Source of the DNA: an uncultured archaeon
GTDB lineage: Archaea > Thermoproteota > Nitrososphaeria > JACIWG01
Assembly: GCA_938034445.1 (NCBI GenBank)
Contig: CALHLD010000005.1
Span: 62,001-126,000 of the forward strand
Direction of reading: 5' to 3'
Length of the DNA stretch: 64,000 nucleotides
Numbering within the stretch: the first letter of the stretch is position 1; each line of letters opens with the position of its first letter. The position numbers were made by a program, and so were the translations under genes. The notes below the pieces were generated by a model that was given only the letters and a program-made list of their open reading frames with translations, was not told where the DNA came from and searched no databases. Positions 45,891 through 53,647 of this stretch are shown piece after piece.

Positions 45891-46346
45891 ATGGAAAAGA
45901 TTCTGGTTGCGTTTGATGGTTTAGAGGAAAGTAAGAAAGCGCTCTCAATTGCGCTAAAGCTAGCATCTTTCTTCGATAGTCATGTTACAATATTGAATGT
46001 TGCAGGCCAATCTGTTGTTCCAATAGTGCCGTCTTCACTATCATCCCATGTGGGTGAATCTCAGGGTGCAATTTATCCTTTACCTGAACATATAAGGGAT
46101 ATGATGGTTAAAGAGGCGATGAAAATACTTTCTGAAACAAAGGAGGATGTTGAAAAGGTGTGGAATAAACTGGATTTTGCAATAGTCTTCGGCGACCCAG
46201 CTTCAGAAATTATCAAGGAATCTCAAAAATCCTATGATCTAATAGTTATAGGCTACAGGAGTATACACTCTCCTATAATGTCGCTTGGAAATGTTGCTGA
46301 AAAGGTTGTGAAAAATGCTACATGCTCTGTTCTAGTAATAAGGTAA
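45891..46346 (+). CDS. Universal stress protein (UspA)
   Basis: 151 residues from ATG 45891, which has GGAG (45881-45884) at good distance; the GTG at 45879 lies over that site. UspA fold: ILVAFDGLEESKKALSIALKLA, and the nucleotide-binding end IVIGYRSIHSPIMSLGNVAEKVVKNATCSVLVI. The G-2x-G-9x-G(S/T) motif is only partly kept, so ATP binding is uncertain. Role: stress response of unknown type. Confidence 0.85.
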   Translation: MEKILVAFDGLEESKKALSIALKLASFFDSHVTILNVAGQSVVPIVPSSLSSHVGESQGAIYPLPEHIRDMMVKEAMKILSETKEDVEKVWNKLDFAIVFGDPASEIIKESQKSYDLIVIGYRSIHSPIMSLGNVAEKVVKNATCSVLVIR

Positions 46347-46350
46347 AAGT

Positions 46351-46794
46351 TTAGAAATTTTCCTTTATTGTCTGGAAAACTACACATGTTTGAGTCTTCT
46401 GTATTCCCCTCATCATCCTTAACCTGTCTATCACAAGTTTTCCTATTTCTTCAACAGACGCTGTTCTAACCTTCAAAATAATATCCCATTCACCAGAAAT
46501 AAGAGATACTTCATAAACTTCAGGTATTTTTGCTATTTCCTCAGCCAAATTCCTTTGAGAGAGGTTACTTTCTCCACTAAAGCTTACAAGGATAAATGCT
46601 GTAACACCCTTACCTATTTTCGAATAATCTGGTATTGCAGCAAACTTTCTTATAACCTTCTCCTTCATCAACTTTTTTATCCTCTCTTGAACTGTAGCCC
46701 TCGGAATGCCCAGCTCGTAGGCGATCTCAACTACAGACTTTCTTCCATTTTCTATCAGCTTCCACAAAATTTTCCAATCTTTTTCGTCCAACAT
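46351..46794 (-). CDS. Lrp/AsnC family transcriptional regulator
   Basis: 147 residues. N-terminal helix-turn-helix (5-50, with SVVEIAYELGIPRATVQERIKKL) and a C-terminal RAM/ACT-like domain (about 65-140) that binds an amino acid and forms octamers. It is divergent from the asparagine synthetase gene, and the shared interval holds an inverted repeat that is a good target for it. Confidence 0.9.
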   Translation of the reverse strand: MLDEKDWKILWKLIENGRKSVVEIAYELGIPRATVQERIKKLMKEKVIRKFAAIPDYSKIGKGVTAFILVSFSGESNLSQRNLAEEIAKIPEVYEVSLISGEWDIILKVRTASVEEIGKLVIDRLRMMRGIQKTQTCVVFQTIKENF

Positions 46795-46810
46795 TATGGC
46801 ATAATGCTAA

Positions 46811-46867
46811 ATTATAATAGTATATATAGTTTTTTATCAACTATATGCCAAAAACTATAGCATAATG
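46811..46867. promoter_or_regulatory. Lrp-type palindrome and TATA in the divergent lrp/asparagine synthetase interval
   Basis: ATATAGTT (46824-46831) and AACTATAT (46839-46846) form an 8-base inverted repeat over seven bases, and a further half-site AACTATAG (46853-46860) follows. The repeats sit between a TATA-like TATATATAG (46821-46829) and the ATG of asparagine synthetase at 46865. The nearby lrp gene (ATG 46794) would be the natural binder and would autoregulate as well. Confidence 0.55.
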
Positions 46868-47884
46868 TTTTTTAATAGTACTAAATCCGCATCCTCTTGC
46901 ATGCAGAAGAGGGAAATAGATTTGGAAATTGGCGAAGTAGATTTGCCTAAACCCCTAGAACAAATTTCTGGGAATGAAATTGAAAGAAAAATGTATATTG
47001 CTAAGGTTATGACAAAAACTTTAAGCTATCTTACCCAAACTTTCGTAGAAAATGGTTTTGAATGGCTACTTCCTGTAGTATTTTCTAAATCTACAGACCC
47101 TCTTTGGCCAGACCCTGGTGCCTCGATAGAAAAACGTATTGAAACAGAAGTTTATGGTGAGACGGTGAGGACAACTTTAAGCATGATTGTTCACAAGATT
47201 GTAGCCTCGTCTTTGGTTATGCCAAAACTTTTTACTCTCTCACCTAATGTTAGAGTTGAAAGGAGGGAGCGCCGTTTTACGGGGTGGCATCTTTATGAAT
47301 TCACTCAACTTGATTTTGAGATTCGGGGTGCAAGCTCTTCTGACGTTATATCTTTTGTAGACTCTATAATAAAGGGTTTAATATTCTATTTAAAGAAAAA
47401 TGCTAGGGAAGAATTGAAATATCTTAACGTTTATGATAATTTAAGAGTTCCAGAGCTGCCTTTGAAAGTTTATGATCGAATTTGGTTGGAGAAGAAGTAT
47501 GGACAAGAATGGGAGTCCATTTTCAAGCATGAAATTAGTGAGCCTTCATGGATCATAAACATTCCTAGAGAATTCTATGATTATGAAGACTTTTCTACAG
47601 GACAGTGGGATAACTATGACCTTATACTACCAAAATATGGTGAAGTACTCTCGGGGTCTAGAAGGGAATGGGAATACGATAAACTTTTAAAAAAGATGGA
47701 ACGTGATGGTGTTAGAAAAGAAAATTATCTACTTCTACTTAAACTTGCTAGAGAAGGCAAAATTAAGCCTTCAGCCGGAGCCGGTATTGGTGTTGAAAGG
47801 CTGGTGTGCTGGATTGTAGGCTCAAAGCATGTGGGAGAAGTTCAACTATTTCCAAAAATACCTGGAATTGTATACGACCTATAA
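46865..47884 (+). CDS. Archaeal asparagine synthetase A (asparaginyl-tRNA synthetase-related)
   Basis: 339 residues resembling the class II catalytic core of AsnRS/AspRS without the anticodon-binding domain, as in the archaeal asparagine synthetase described from Pyrococcus. Motif 2 segment FTGWHLYEFTQLDFEIRG, motif 3 region GAGIGVERLVCWIVG and SPNVRVERRERR are visible. It would make asparagine from aspartate, ATP and ammonia. The start ATG 46865 could instead be ATG 46901, 12 codons in. The lrp gene diverges just before it. Confidence 0.85.
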   Translation: MFFNSTKSASSCMQKREIDLEIGEVDLPKPLEQISGNEIERKMYIAKVMTKTLSYLTQTFVENGFEWLLPVVFSKSTDPLWPDPGASIEKRIETEVYGETVRTTLSMIVHKIVASSLVMPKLFTLSPNVRVERRERRFTGWHLYEFTQLDFEIRGASSSDVISFVDSIIKGLIFYLKKNAREELKYLNVYDNLRVPELPLKVYDRIWLEKKYGQEWESIFKHEISEPSWIINIPREFYDYEDFSTGQWDNYDLILPKYGEVLSGSRREWEYDKLLKKMERDGVRKENYLLLLKLAREGKIKPSAGAGIGVERLVCWIVGSKHVGEVQLFPKIPGIVYDL

Positions 47885-47933
47885 AAAAGGGTTTAGAAAA
47901 GCTTAAGAATACTATCTTGAATCAAATAATTTT

Positions 47934-48944
47934 ATGGTGTATAAGCCGAAGGCTATACTTCTATATTCTGGAGGACTTGACAGCACTCTAGCATTACATA
48001 TACTTGTATCCCAAAATATTGATGTTACCGCTTTAACGTTCATTACACCATTCTACAACTATAACCGTGAGTCAAAGATTTTCAAAAATATTATAGCTAC
48101 AGTTAACAAGTTTGGATGTAGGCTAAAGACCATTGATTTGCAGGAAGAATATTTACCTCTACTAAAGTCTCCGAAATATGGTTTCGGAAGTGCTGCAAAC
48201 CCATGTATTGATTGCAGAATATTGATGATGAAGTATGCAAAAAAGGTTATGGAAGAAGAAAAGGCAGATTTTATAGCAACCGGGGAAGTTTTAGGTCAAA
48301 GGCCATTCTCTCAAACAATAAGATGGCTAAAAAAGATTGATAGTGAAGCTGGAGTAGAGGGTCTTGTCCTTAGACCATTATCTGCAAAACTTCTTCCAAT
48401 AACAATTCCAGAAAAATTGGGTCTAGTTAATAGAGAAGCATTGTTTGGCATAAAGGGGAGATCTAGGAGGTTTCAACTAGATTTGGCTAAAAGATTTGAA
48501 ATAACTGGCTACCCCTCACCAGCAGGAGGCTGTATACTCACCGAACTAGCATTTAAAAGAAGGTTTGATGATTTAAAAAGGCATAATCCAAACTTTAGTT
48601 TCAAGGAAGTTATTCTATTAAAATTTGGAAGGCATTTTCGTTTAAATGATAGTGTAAAAGCTGTAATTGGAAGAAATAGAGATGAAAATGAAGAAATGCT
48701 TAAACATGCTGGTCCAGAAGATGTTATTTTTGAAGTCATAGACTATAAGGGTCCAGTTGGACTATATTTTGGAAATATAGAAGAAAGCTCACTTTTAAGA
48801 GCTGCCTCAATAATAGTCACCTACTCTAAGGCACCCAAAAATGTTCCGGTAAAGGTGCGATTTTATAACAGAATTGGTTTCGAAAAGATTATAGAATCTG
48901 AGGCAGCTTTACTCGAGTATGTGCACAATTTTTTGATAAAATAA
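47934..48944 (+). CDS. PP-loop ATPase, tRNA thiolation-like (MnmA/ThiI superfamily)
   Basis: 336 residues. The PP-loop YSGGLDSTLALHIL (10-24) binds ATP; paired cysteine motifs follow in GSAANPCIDCRILM and SPAGGCILTE, which suit sulfur handling. The remainder (from about 200) lacks a recognised RNA-binding domain. It resembles uncharacterised archaeal relatives of tRNA 2-thiouridylase. Which nucleotide or substrate is thiolated is unknown. Start is ATG at 47934, 49 bases after the asparagine synthetase. Confidence 0.72.
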   Translation: MVYKPKAILLYSGGLDSTLALHILVSQNIDVTALTFITPFYNYNRESKIFKNIIATVNKFGCRLKTIDLQEEYLPLLKSPKYGFGSAANPCIDCRILMMKYAKKVMEEEKADFIATGEVLGQRPFSQTIRWLKKIDSEAGVEGLVLRPLSAKLLPITIPEKLGLVNREALFGIKGRSRRFQLDLAKRFEITGYPSPAGGCILTELAFKRRFDDLKRHNPNFSFKEVILLKFGRHFRLNDSVKAVIGRNRDENEEMLKHAGPEDVIFEVIDYKGPVGLYFGNIEESSLLRAASIIVTYSKAPKNVPVKVRFYNRIGFEKIIESEAALLEYVHNFLIK

Positions 48945-48985
48945 CTTTATTCCCTCTATTGAATGGATGTTATCAAACTATTTCC

Positions 48986-49005
48986 TTTAATAGAATGTTA
49001 TTAAA
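48986..49005. terminator. Short hairpin upstream of the hydrogenase operon
   Basis: TTTAATA (48986-48992) and TATTAAA (48999-49005) pair over a six-base loop, flanked by TTTCC and GGAAA. It lies 41 bases after the PP-loop gene and may be a terminator for it. The 143-base gap otherwise holds only the hydrogenase promoter. Confidence 0.4.
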
Positions 49006-49036
49006 ATTGTAGGAAATTTTTAACAAAAATGTAGAT

Positions 49037-49080
49037 TTTATATACTGGTATCTAATATGGTTCTATCGGTGTACAGGGGA
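49037..49080 (+). promoter_or_regulatory. TATA element and ribosome binding site of the hydrogenase operon
   Basis: TTTATATA at 49037-49044 is 44-51 bases before the ATG at 49088, giving a start site near 49070. AGGGGA at 49075-49080 is seven bases before the ATG and serves as ribosome binding site. The following ten genes are all closely spaced or overlapping. Confidence 0.55.
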
Positions 49081-49087
49081 TTCAAGT

Positions 49088-49528
49088 ATGTTTTGCTCGT
49101 TAAAATGTTGGTCATTAAAACGTTCACTTTGGGCTTTCCACGTTAACACTGGTGGATGTAATGGCTGTGATATTGAAATACTAGACGCTTTCACTCCCCG
49201 CTATGATGTTGAACGTTTTGGTATACGGCTCGTGGGCACACCTAGACATGCTGATGTCTTAGTTGTTACAGGTCCTGTAAATTCGAAAACCGCCCAAAGG
49301 CTGCTAACAGTTTACGATCAAACACCTGACCCAAAGTTTGTAGTTGCTGTTGGAACTTGTGCTGCCACGGGAGGTATTTTCAAAGGTGCATATAATATAG
49401 TTGGTGGTGTAGACAATCTGGTGCCTGTTCATGCCTATGTAATAGGCTGTCCCGCAAGGCCTGAATCAATTATAGATGCTATAGCAGCCTTGATAGGGAA
49501 GATAGAAAAAGGTGATGTTAAAATATGA
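49088..49528 (+). CDS. Group 4 [NiFe]-hydrogenase small subunit (NuoB-like)
   Basis: 146 residues. The four cysteines of the proximal 4Fe-4S cluster are in NTGGCNGCDIEI (C24, C27), VGTCAATGG (C91) and IGCPARPE (C121). The stretch FTPRYDVERFGI and the run PRHADVLVVTGPV are typical of membrane-bound group 4 hydrogenase and NuoB/PSST subunits. It hands electrons between the NiFe site and the ferredoxin subunit. First gene of the eleven-gene operon; the stop overlaps the next start as ATGATG. Confidence 0.9.
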   Translation: MFCSLKCWSLKRSLWAFHVNTGGCNGCDIEILDAFTPRYDVERFGIRLVGTPRHADVLVVTGPVNSKTAQRLLTVYDQTPDPKFVVAVGTCAATGGIFKGAYNIVGGVDNLVPVHAYVIGCPARPESIIDAIAALIGKIEKGDVKI

Positions 49529-49995
49529 TGTCTGAGTCAATTAAAGAATTAATCCTATCATTGGATTCTAATGCGAAATTTAAGGACGGTAAAGATAATC
49601 GTTTATGGGTAGCTATAGAATCAGATAAATTGAAAATAGTACTAGAAAGATTAAAAGATAAGGGCTACAACTACATATCCGCTATCTCAGGTTTAGATCA
49701 AATCCAAAATGGAAAGATACTTCTCCTATATCATATAATGAATGATTCTCCAAGAGAATATCCATATATTACAATTAGAATCGAATTACCTCGAGAAGAC
49801 CCTAAAGTAAGCTCAATCCACGATATACTGCCAGGAGCATTGTTACATGAAAACGAAGTTTTTGACATGTTTGGTGTAAATTTTATAGGGCATCCTAACT
49901 TAGGTAGGTTACTCTTACCAGAAAACGTTAGAGGCGATGTCCACCCTCTTAAAAAAGACTTTAAGGATAGTGTTTATGAGGGGATGAAAAAATGA
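49525..49995 (+). CDS. Group 4 hydrogenase NuoC-like subunit
   Basis: 156 residues, homologous to NuoC/30-kDa subunit. Characteristic end: HENEVFDMFGVNFIGHPNLGRLLLPE and HPLKKDF. It supports the large subunit structurally on the cytoplasmic arm. Start overlaps the previous stop by four bases, and its own stop overlaps the next ATG by four. Confidence 0.88.
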   Translation: MMSESIKELILSLDSNAKFKDGKDNRLWVAIESDKLKIVLERLKDKGYNYISAISGLDQIQNGKILLLYHIMNDSPREYPYITIRIELPREDPKVSSIHDILPGALLHENEVFDMFGVNFIGHPNLGRLLLPENVRGDVHPLKKDFKDSVYEGMKK

Positions 49996-51191
49996 CATTT
50001 AACCTCTATTTTGGGCCATTTCATCCAGCCCTTAAGGAGCCTATAAACTTCACCTTTGAAGTAGAAGGGGAACAAATTGTTAACGTGAAACCTGCTCTCG
50101 GCTATAATCATAGAGGTCTTGAAAAGCTTCTTGAAACTAAAACATGGCTTCAGAGTGGTTTTGTAGCCGAACACATTTGCGGGATCTGTTCGGGTTCACA
50201 TAATGGATGTTGCTATCAGGGTGTTGAAAGAGTGTTTGGTATTGAGCCGCCAAAAAGAGGTTTGTATATTAGGACACTCGTTTGGGAGCTTGAAAGGATC
50301 CACAGCCACTTACTATGGCTTGGTGTAATGCTTCATGAAGCAGGATTTGACACACTATTTATGTATACTTGGAGGGACCGTGAACTAACTTTAGACCTAT
50401 TCGAGGAAATGAGTGGTAGAAGAGTTGTTTACAGTATGAATACTGTTGGTGGTGTAAGAAGGGATGTCACAGATTCATTTTTACAGAAGTTGAAAAAGTA
50501 TTGCGATTATTTGGAGGAAAGAACTAAATTTTATAAAAAGCTTGTATTGGAAGATTCAACAATATTAGCCCGTTTTCAGAATGTAGGTGTTTTATCAAAA
50601 AATGATGCCATAAGCCTTTCAGCTGTTGGTCCGGTTGCGAGGGCCTCTGGAGCTAAAAGGGATGTTAGATATGAAGAACCATATGCCGTCTATGACGAGT
50701 CACCTTACCAAATCGTGCTGGGCGAGGAAGGGGATGCTCTTGCTAAAACTATTGTTAGGATAGATGAAATGAAAGTGAGCCTTGACATTCTTAGATGGAT
50801 TGCTGACAACATTCCATCTGGAGATTATAGGATAAAATTTTCGCCTATGACAAAGGCACCTGAAAATGAGGCTATAAGTAGGATTGAAGCTCCAAGAGGA
50901 GAACTCTTCTATTATTTTAAATCAGAAGGCGGTACAACTCCAAGTCGGGTAAAGGTTAGGACACCTACCTTTGCTAATGTTCTTCCAGTTGTAAAAATGC
51001 TGGAAGGCCAGTATATTGCAGATATTCCTGTTATTGTTGCGTCAATTGATCCTTGTATAGCATGCTGTGAAAGAATTACCATTATTGATAAGGGTAAAGA
51101 GGGTGTTAAAATGATAACGGCGGACCAGCTAAGATCTTACGCGAAAAAATGGTATGAGGAAAAATATAAAGTTGAGAGGGGAAGAAAATGA
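49992..51191 (+). CDS. Group 4 [NiFe]-hydrogenase large subunit (NuoD homologue with intact NiFe cysteines)
   Basis: 399 residues. Both nickel-iron cysteine pairs are present: EHICGICSGSH (Cys63, Cys66) and IDPCIACCER (Cys355, Cys358), so the protein is predicted to bind the NiFe centre. Complex-I NuoD has lost these cysteines. Other family features: GPFHPALKEP at the N-terminus, RIHSHLLWLG, and GARG-like segments. There are about 38 residues after the second motif. The subunit evolves or consumes H2 with ferredoxin. Hyp maturation genes and a processing protease are not in the window. Confidence 0.92.
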   Translation: MTFNLYFGPFHPALKEPINFTFEVEGEQIVNVKPALGYNHRGLEKLLETKTWLQSGFVAEHICGICSGSHNGCCYQGVERVFGIEPPKRGLYIRTLVWELERIHSHLLWLGVMLHEAGFDTLFMYTWRDRELTLDLFEEMSGRRVVYSMNTVGGVRRDVTDSFLQKLKKYCDYLEERTKFYKKLVLEDSTILARFQNVGVLSKNDAISLSAVGPVARASGAKRDVRYEEPYAVYDESPYQIVLGEEGDALAKTIVRIDEMKVSLDILRWIADNIPSGDYRIKFSPMTKAPENEAISRIEAPRGELFYYFKSEGGTTPSRVKVRTPTFANVLPVVKMLEGQYIADIPVIVASIDPCIACCERITIIDKGKEGVKMITADQLRSYAKKWYEEKYKVERGRK

Positions 51192-51553
51192 AAAAGTGGG
51201 GGTATACGTATAAGGAGGCTCTTAAACGTTTATTTGGAAAACCTTATACAATCCATTATCCATTTACTGATATTAAAGCCTTTGAAGGATATCGAGGAAA
51301 AATATCCCTTAATGTAAACAAATGCACTGGCTGTAGTCTATGCTTTAGGGTATGTCCTGCAAGTGCAATTGAAATGGTTCCAGATGAAAGAGTTAAGCCG
51401 GCTAAGAGGAGACCTCATTTTAAACTTGCTGACTGCTGCTACTGTGCTTTATGTGCCGAATACTGTCCAACAGGCGCTATAAAATTAACTACAGACTACC
51501 ATTTATATGGTTTTGATAAAAGAGATGTCTCAGCTGAGGTGAAAAGTGAATGA
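51188..51553 (+). CDS. Ferredoxin-type subunit (NuoI-like)
   Basis: 121 residues with two 4Fe-4S motifs: CTGCSLCFRVCP (C46, C49, C52, C56) and CCYCALCAEYCP (C83, C86, C89, C93). It carries electrons from reduced ferredoxin to the small subunit. Overlaps the large-subunit stop by four bases; the same type of overlap with the next gene. Confidence 0.92.
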   Translation: MKKWGYTYKEALKRLFGKPYTIHYPFTDIKAFEGYRGKISLNVNKCTGCSLCFRVCPASAIEMVPDERVKPAKRRPHFKLADCCYCALCAEYCPTGAIKLTTDYHLYGFDKRDVSAEVKSE

Positions 51554-51852
51554 GCTCTATGGCTGAGCTCTTTTACACGCTAATAATACTATTTATATTC
51601 TCATCACTACTATACTTTTCTGGAAAATCGTTAAAGAGGGTGAATAAAAATCCTTTTGCTTCTGGGGAAATGGTTTTCCCTCAAAGAGTTCAATATCTAC
51701 TCCCTTGGCTCTTTTCACTAATTGCTTTCATAGCAGTTGATGCCACTGTGCTATTGATAGTAGTTTCGGCTTCTACAGTAAATATTGTAACAATAGCATG
51801 CCTAGCATTAGTCGTATTAAGCTTTTTATTAATTCCCTGGAGTGAGAGATGA
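51550..51852 (+). CDS. NuoA-like membrane subunit
   Basis: 100 residues with three hydrophobic segments. The layout (helix, then cytoplasmic KNPFASGEMVFPQRVQY, then two helices with an aspartate in IAVDATVLLIV) matches NuoA/ND3, where the acidic residue lies in the second helix, although the usual YECG and PWA motifs are weak. Position next to NuoH supports the call. Confidence 0.7.
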   Translation: MSSMAELFYTLIILFIFSSLLYFSGKSLKRVNKNPFASGEMVFPQRVQYLLPWLFSLIAFIAVDATVLLIVVSASTVNIVTIACLALVVLSFLLIPWSER

Positions 51853-51853
51853 T

Positions 51854-52816
51854 ATGATGGCGGCCTATATTATTTTAGCAGTCGTCCTTTTTATGATACT
51901 TTCATTGATACTGGAGTGGGTGGATAGAAAAGTGTATGCTCACGTTCAGCATAGGGTCGGCCCGTTTGTAGCAGGCTATCACGGAATCCTTCAACCAGTA
52001 GCAGACTTATTGAAATTGATGAATAAGGATGAAGTTGTAGTTGAGGGTAGTGATGAGCAGCTTTTACATCTTATGCCAATTTTGTCTTTAACTTTTGTTC
52101 TGTTTTCTCTACTTTTTGTTCCAGTAGCCTCTGTAGAGGGGTTACTTAGCTTCAAAGGCGACTTAATAATAATATTGGCGTTTTCCGTATTAATTCATCT
52201 GTTTTATATTGTAACAGGTCTTTCTCAGCGGAGTATTTTTGCGTCAGTCGGTGCAGCGAGGTGGGGTCAGCTTCTTATATCGTTCGAAATTCCACTCTTG
52301 ATATCTGTTGCTTCTGTAGCTCTCGTTGCAAATTCGGTAACCTTGTCAGAAATAGTGTCATTTCAATCAAATAGTTTTCCAATTATACTATTGAGTCCAC
52401 TATCATTCATTGCAGCAGTTTTTGCAAGTTTAGCGAAGATTGAAAAGACACCATTCAGTGTGCCTGATGCTGAAACGGAGATAGCGGGTGGATGGCTTTC
52501 GGAAATAAGTGGTAGAAGGCTAGCTATATTTAGAATAGTTACTGACTTAAAATATCTTTTACTATCGGCTTTAATAGTCACGCTTTTCTTAGGAGGGCCA
52601 TTGGGTCCAACAGTTAGTGGTATTGAACCATTATTATCCGTCTTCTGGTTTTTGGTGAAGTTAGTGTTTGTAGCGATTCTATTGAGTTATGTGAGGGGGA
52701 TTGTGGCCAGATACAGAATTGACCAGGTTATAAGGTTCTTTTGGTTCAAGATAACTCCTTTAGCTGCTGTTAACTTGATCGTCTTAATTTTTCTGCGTAT
52801 GGGTAAGGTGATCTAG
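51854..52816 (+). CDS. NuoH-like membrane subunit
   Basis: 320 residues from ATG 51854 (a GTG at 51842 is in frame, overlapping the previous gene further). Eight or so helices. NuoH hallmarks: LEWVDRKVYAHVQHRVGPFVAGYHGILQPVADLLKL (part of residues 14-50) and the cytoplasmic KTPFSVPDAETEIAGGWLSEISGRRLA loop. It links the hydrogenase arm to the ion-pumping arm. Stop and next start are adjacent. Confidence 0.92.
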   Translation: MMAAYIILAVVLFMILSLILEWVDRKVYAHVQHRVGPFVAGYHGILQPVADLLKLMNKDEVVVEGSDEQLLHLMPILSLTFVLFSLLFVPVASVEGLLSFKGDLIIILAFSVLIHLFYIVTGLSQRSIFASVGAARWGQLLISFEIPLLISVASVALVANSVTLSEIVSFQSNSFPIILLSPLSFIAAVFASLAKIEKTPFSVPDAETEIAGGWLSEISGRRLAIFRIVTDLKYLLLSALIVTLFLGGPLGPTVSGIEPLLSVFWFLVKLVFVAILLSYVRGIVARYRIDQVIRFFWFKITPLAAVNLIVLIFLRMGKVI

Positions 52817-53071
52817 ATGATGTTAGAAGTGGTTCAAATTATTGTCTCCCTTCTAATAATAGTTTCTGCATTAATGGTGACTGAAGTGAGAGGATTGGTT
52901 AGAATGGCGTTGTCTTTCTCTATAATGAGTGCTTTAATAGCAATCTTGTTCATAACACTTTCAGCAACATATGCTGGTGTCTTTCAATTAGCGATTTACG
53001 CTGGCTTTATTCCCATAATAATTTTAGTTACTGTAGCATTGACCAGAGGAGGTGAAGATGTTGGAGACTGA
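52817..53071 (+). CDS. NuoJ-like membrane subunit, N-terminal half
   Basis: 84 residues, three helices; matches the first part of NuoJ/ND6, including the LAIYAGFIPIIILVTVAL helix that is the conserved pi-bulge region. The rest of NuoJ is encoded by the next gene, so the subunit is split in two. Starts directly after NuoH without spacing; ends 14 bases past the next start. Confidence 0.78.
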   Translation: MMLEVVQIIVSLLIIVSALMVTEVRGLVRMALSFSIMSALIAILFITLSATYAGVFQLAIYAGFIPIIILVTVALTRGGEDVGD

Positions 53072-53324
53072 ACGGTTGGTTGGAAGTTTACTTGCCCTGA
53101 TCCTAATATTACTTTTGTTTTCTATACTCTCCAGATACGATTTTGCTGCAGGCATCACAGAAAGAGATGATTTAAAGACTAGATTAGGTTTTGGAGACCT
53201 AGACCTAAAATCGCTTGATATGATCTGGAATGAACGTGTAATAGACACACTAGTGCAGTCAATTCTGGTTTTCGCATCGGTTTCCGCGGTTTCTTTGGTG
53301 TTTAAGGGGTGGTTAAAGGAATGA
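53058..53324 (+). CDS. NuoJ-like C-terminal or MbhE-type membrane subunit
   Basis: 88 residues from ATG 53058, which has GGAGGTG at 53047-53053; an upstream in-frame GTG at 53052 lies over that site. One hydrophobic helix at each end with a charged middle (LKTRLGFGDLDLKSLD). It probably is the second part of the split J subunit, as in Mbh-type hydrogenases and antiporter complexes. The exact homologue is uncertain. Confidence 0.65.
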   Translation: MLETERLVGSLLALILILLLFSILSRYDFAAGITERDDLKTRLGFGDLDLKSLDMIWNERVIDTLVQSILVFASVSAVSLVFKGWLKE

Positions 53325-53641
53325 GTTCCATACCCATAACATTCCAATTGGGAGTCGCCTTCTCAATCTTTATCATAGGCTTGTACATTCTTCTAGCTAA
53401 AAAGAATATATTGAGGATAATATTAGGGATTGAGACTATGCTTTCTGGATGCAACATTGCCATAATCTCGATTGGAAGTAGGCTTGCTCAAAATGGAGTT
53501 GACCCTTTAGCGCAATCAATAGTTATAATATCTATTGCTATTGGCGCAGGAGTTGTTGCTCTGGCAGTGTCTCTTTCAGTTCTTGCATATAGGAGATTTG
53601 GTACGTTAGATATAACTAAATTAAGTGAGTTAAGGGGGTGA
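53321..53641 (+). CDS. NuoK/MnhC-like membrane subunit
   Basis: 106 residues from ATG 53321, which overlaps the previous stop (ATGA). Three helices with a LLAKKNILRIILGIETMLSGCNIAIISIG stretch (part) matching NuoK and MnhC, including the conserved glutamate in GIETML that is a proton-pathway residue. GTG 53309 is an alternative start. Confidence 0.88.
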   Translation: MSSIPITFQLGVAFSIFIIGLYILLAKKNILRIILGIETMLSGCNIAIISIGSRLAQNGVDPLAQSIVIISIAIGAGVVALAVSLSVLAYRRFGTLDITKLSELRG

Positions 53642-53647
53642 AATTGT

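Noticed and set aside
49992-51191. Calling the large subunit plain NuoD of respiratory complex I
   Set aside because: Both NiFe cysteine pairs are present, which complex I NuoD lacks; a hydrogenase is the better call.
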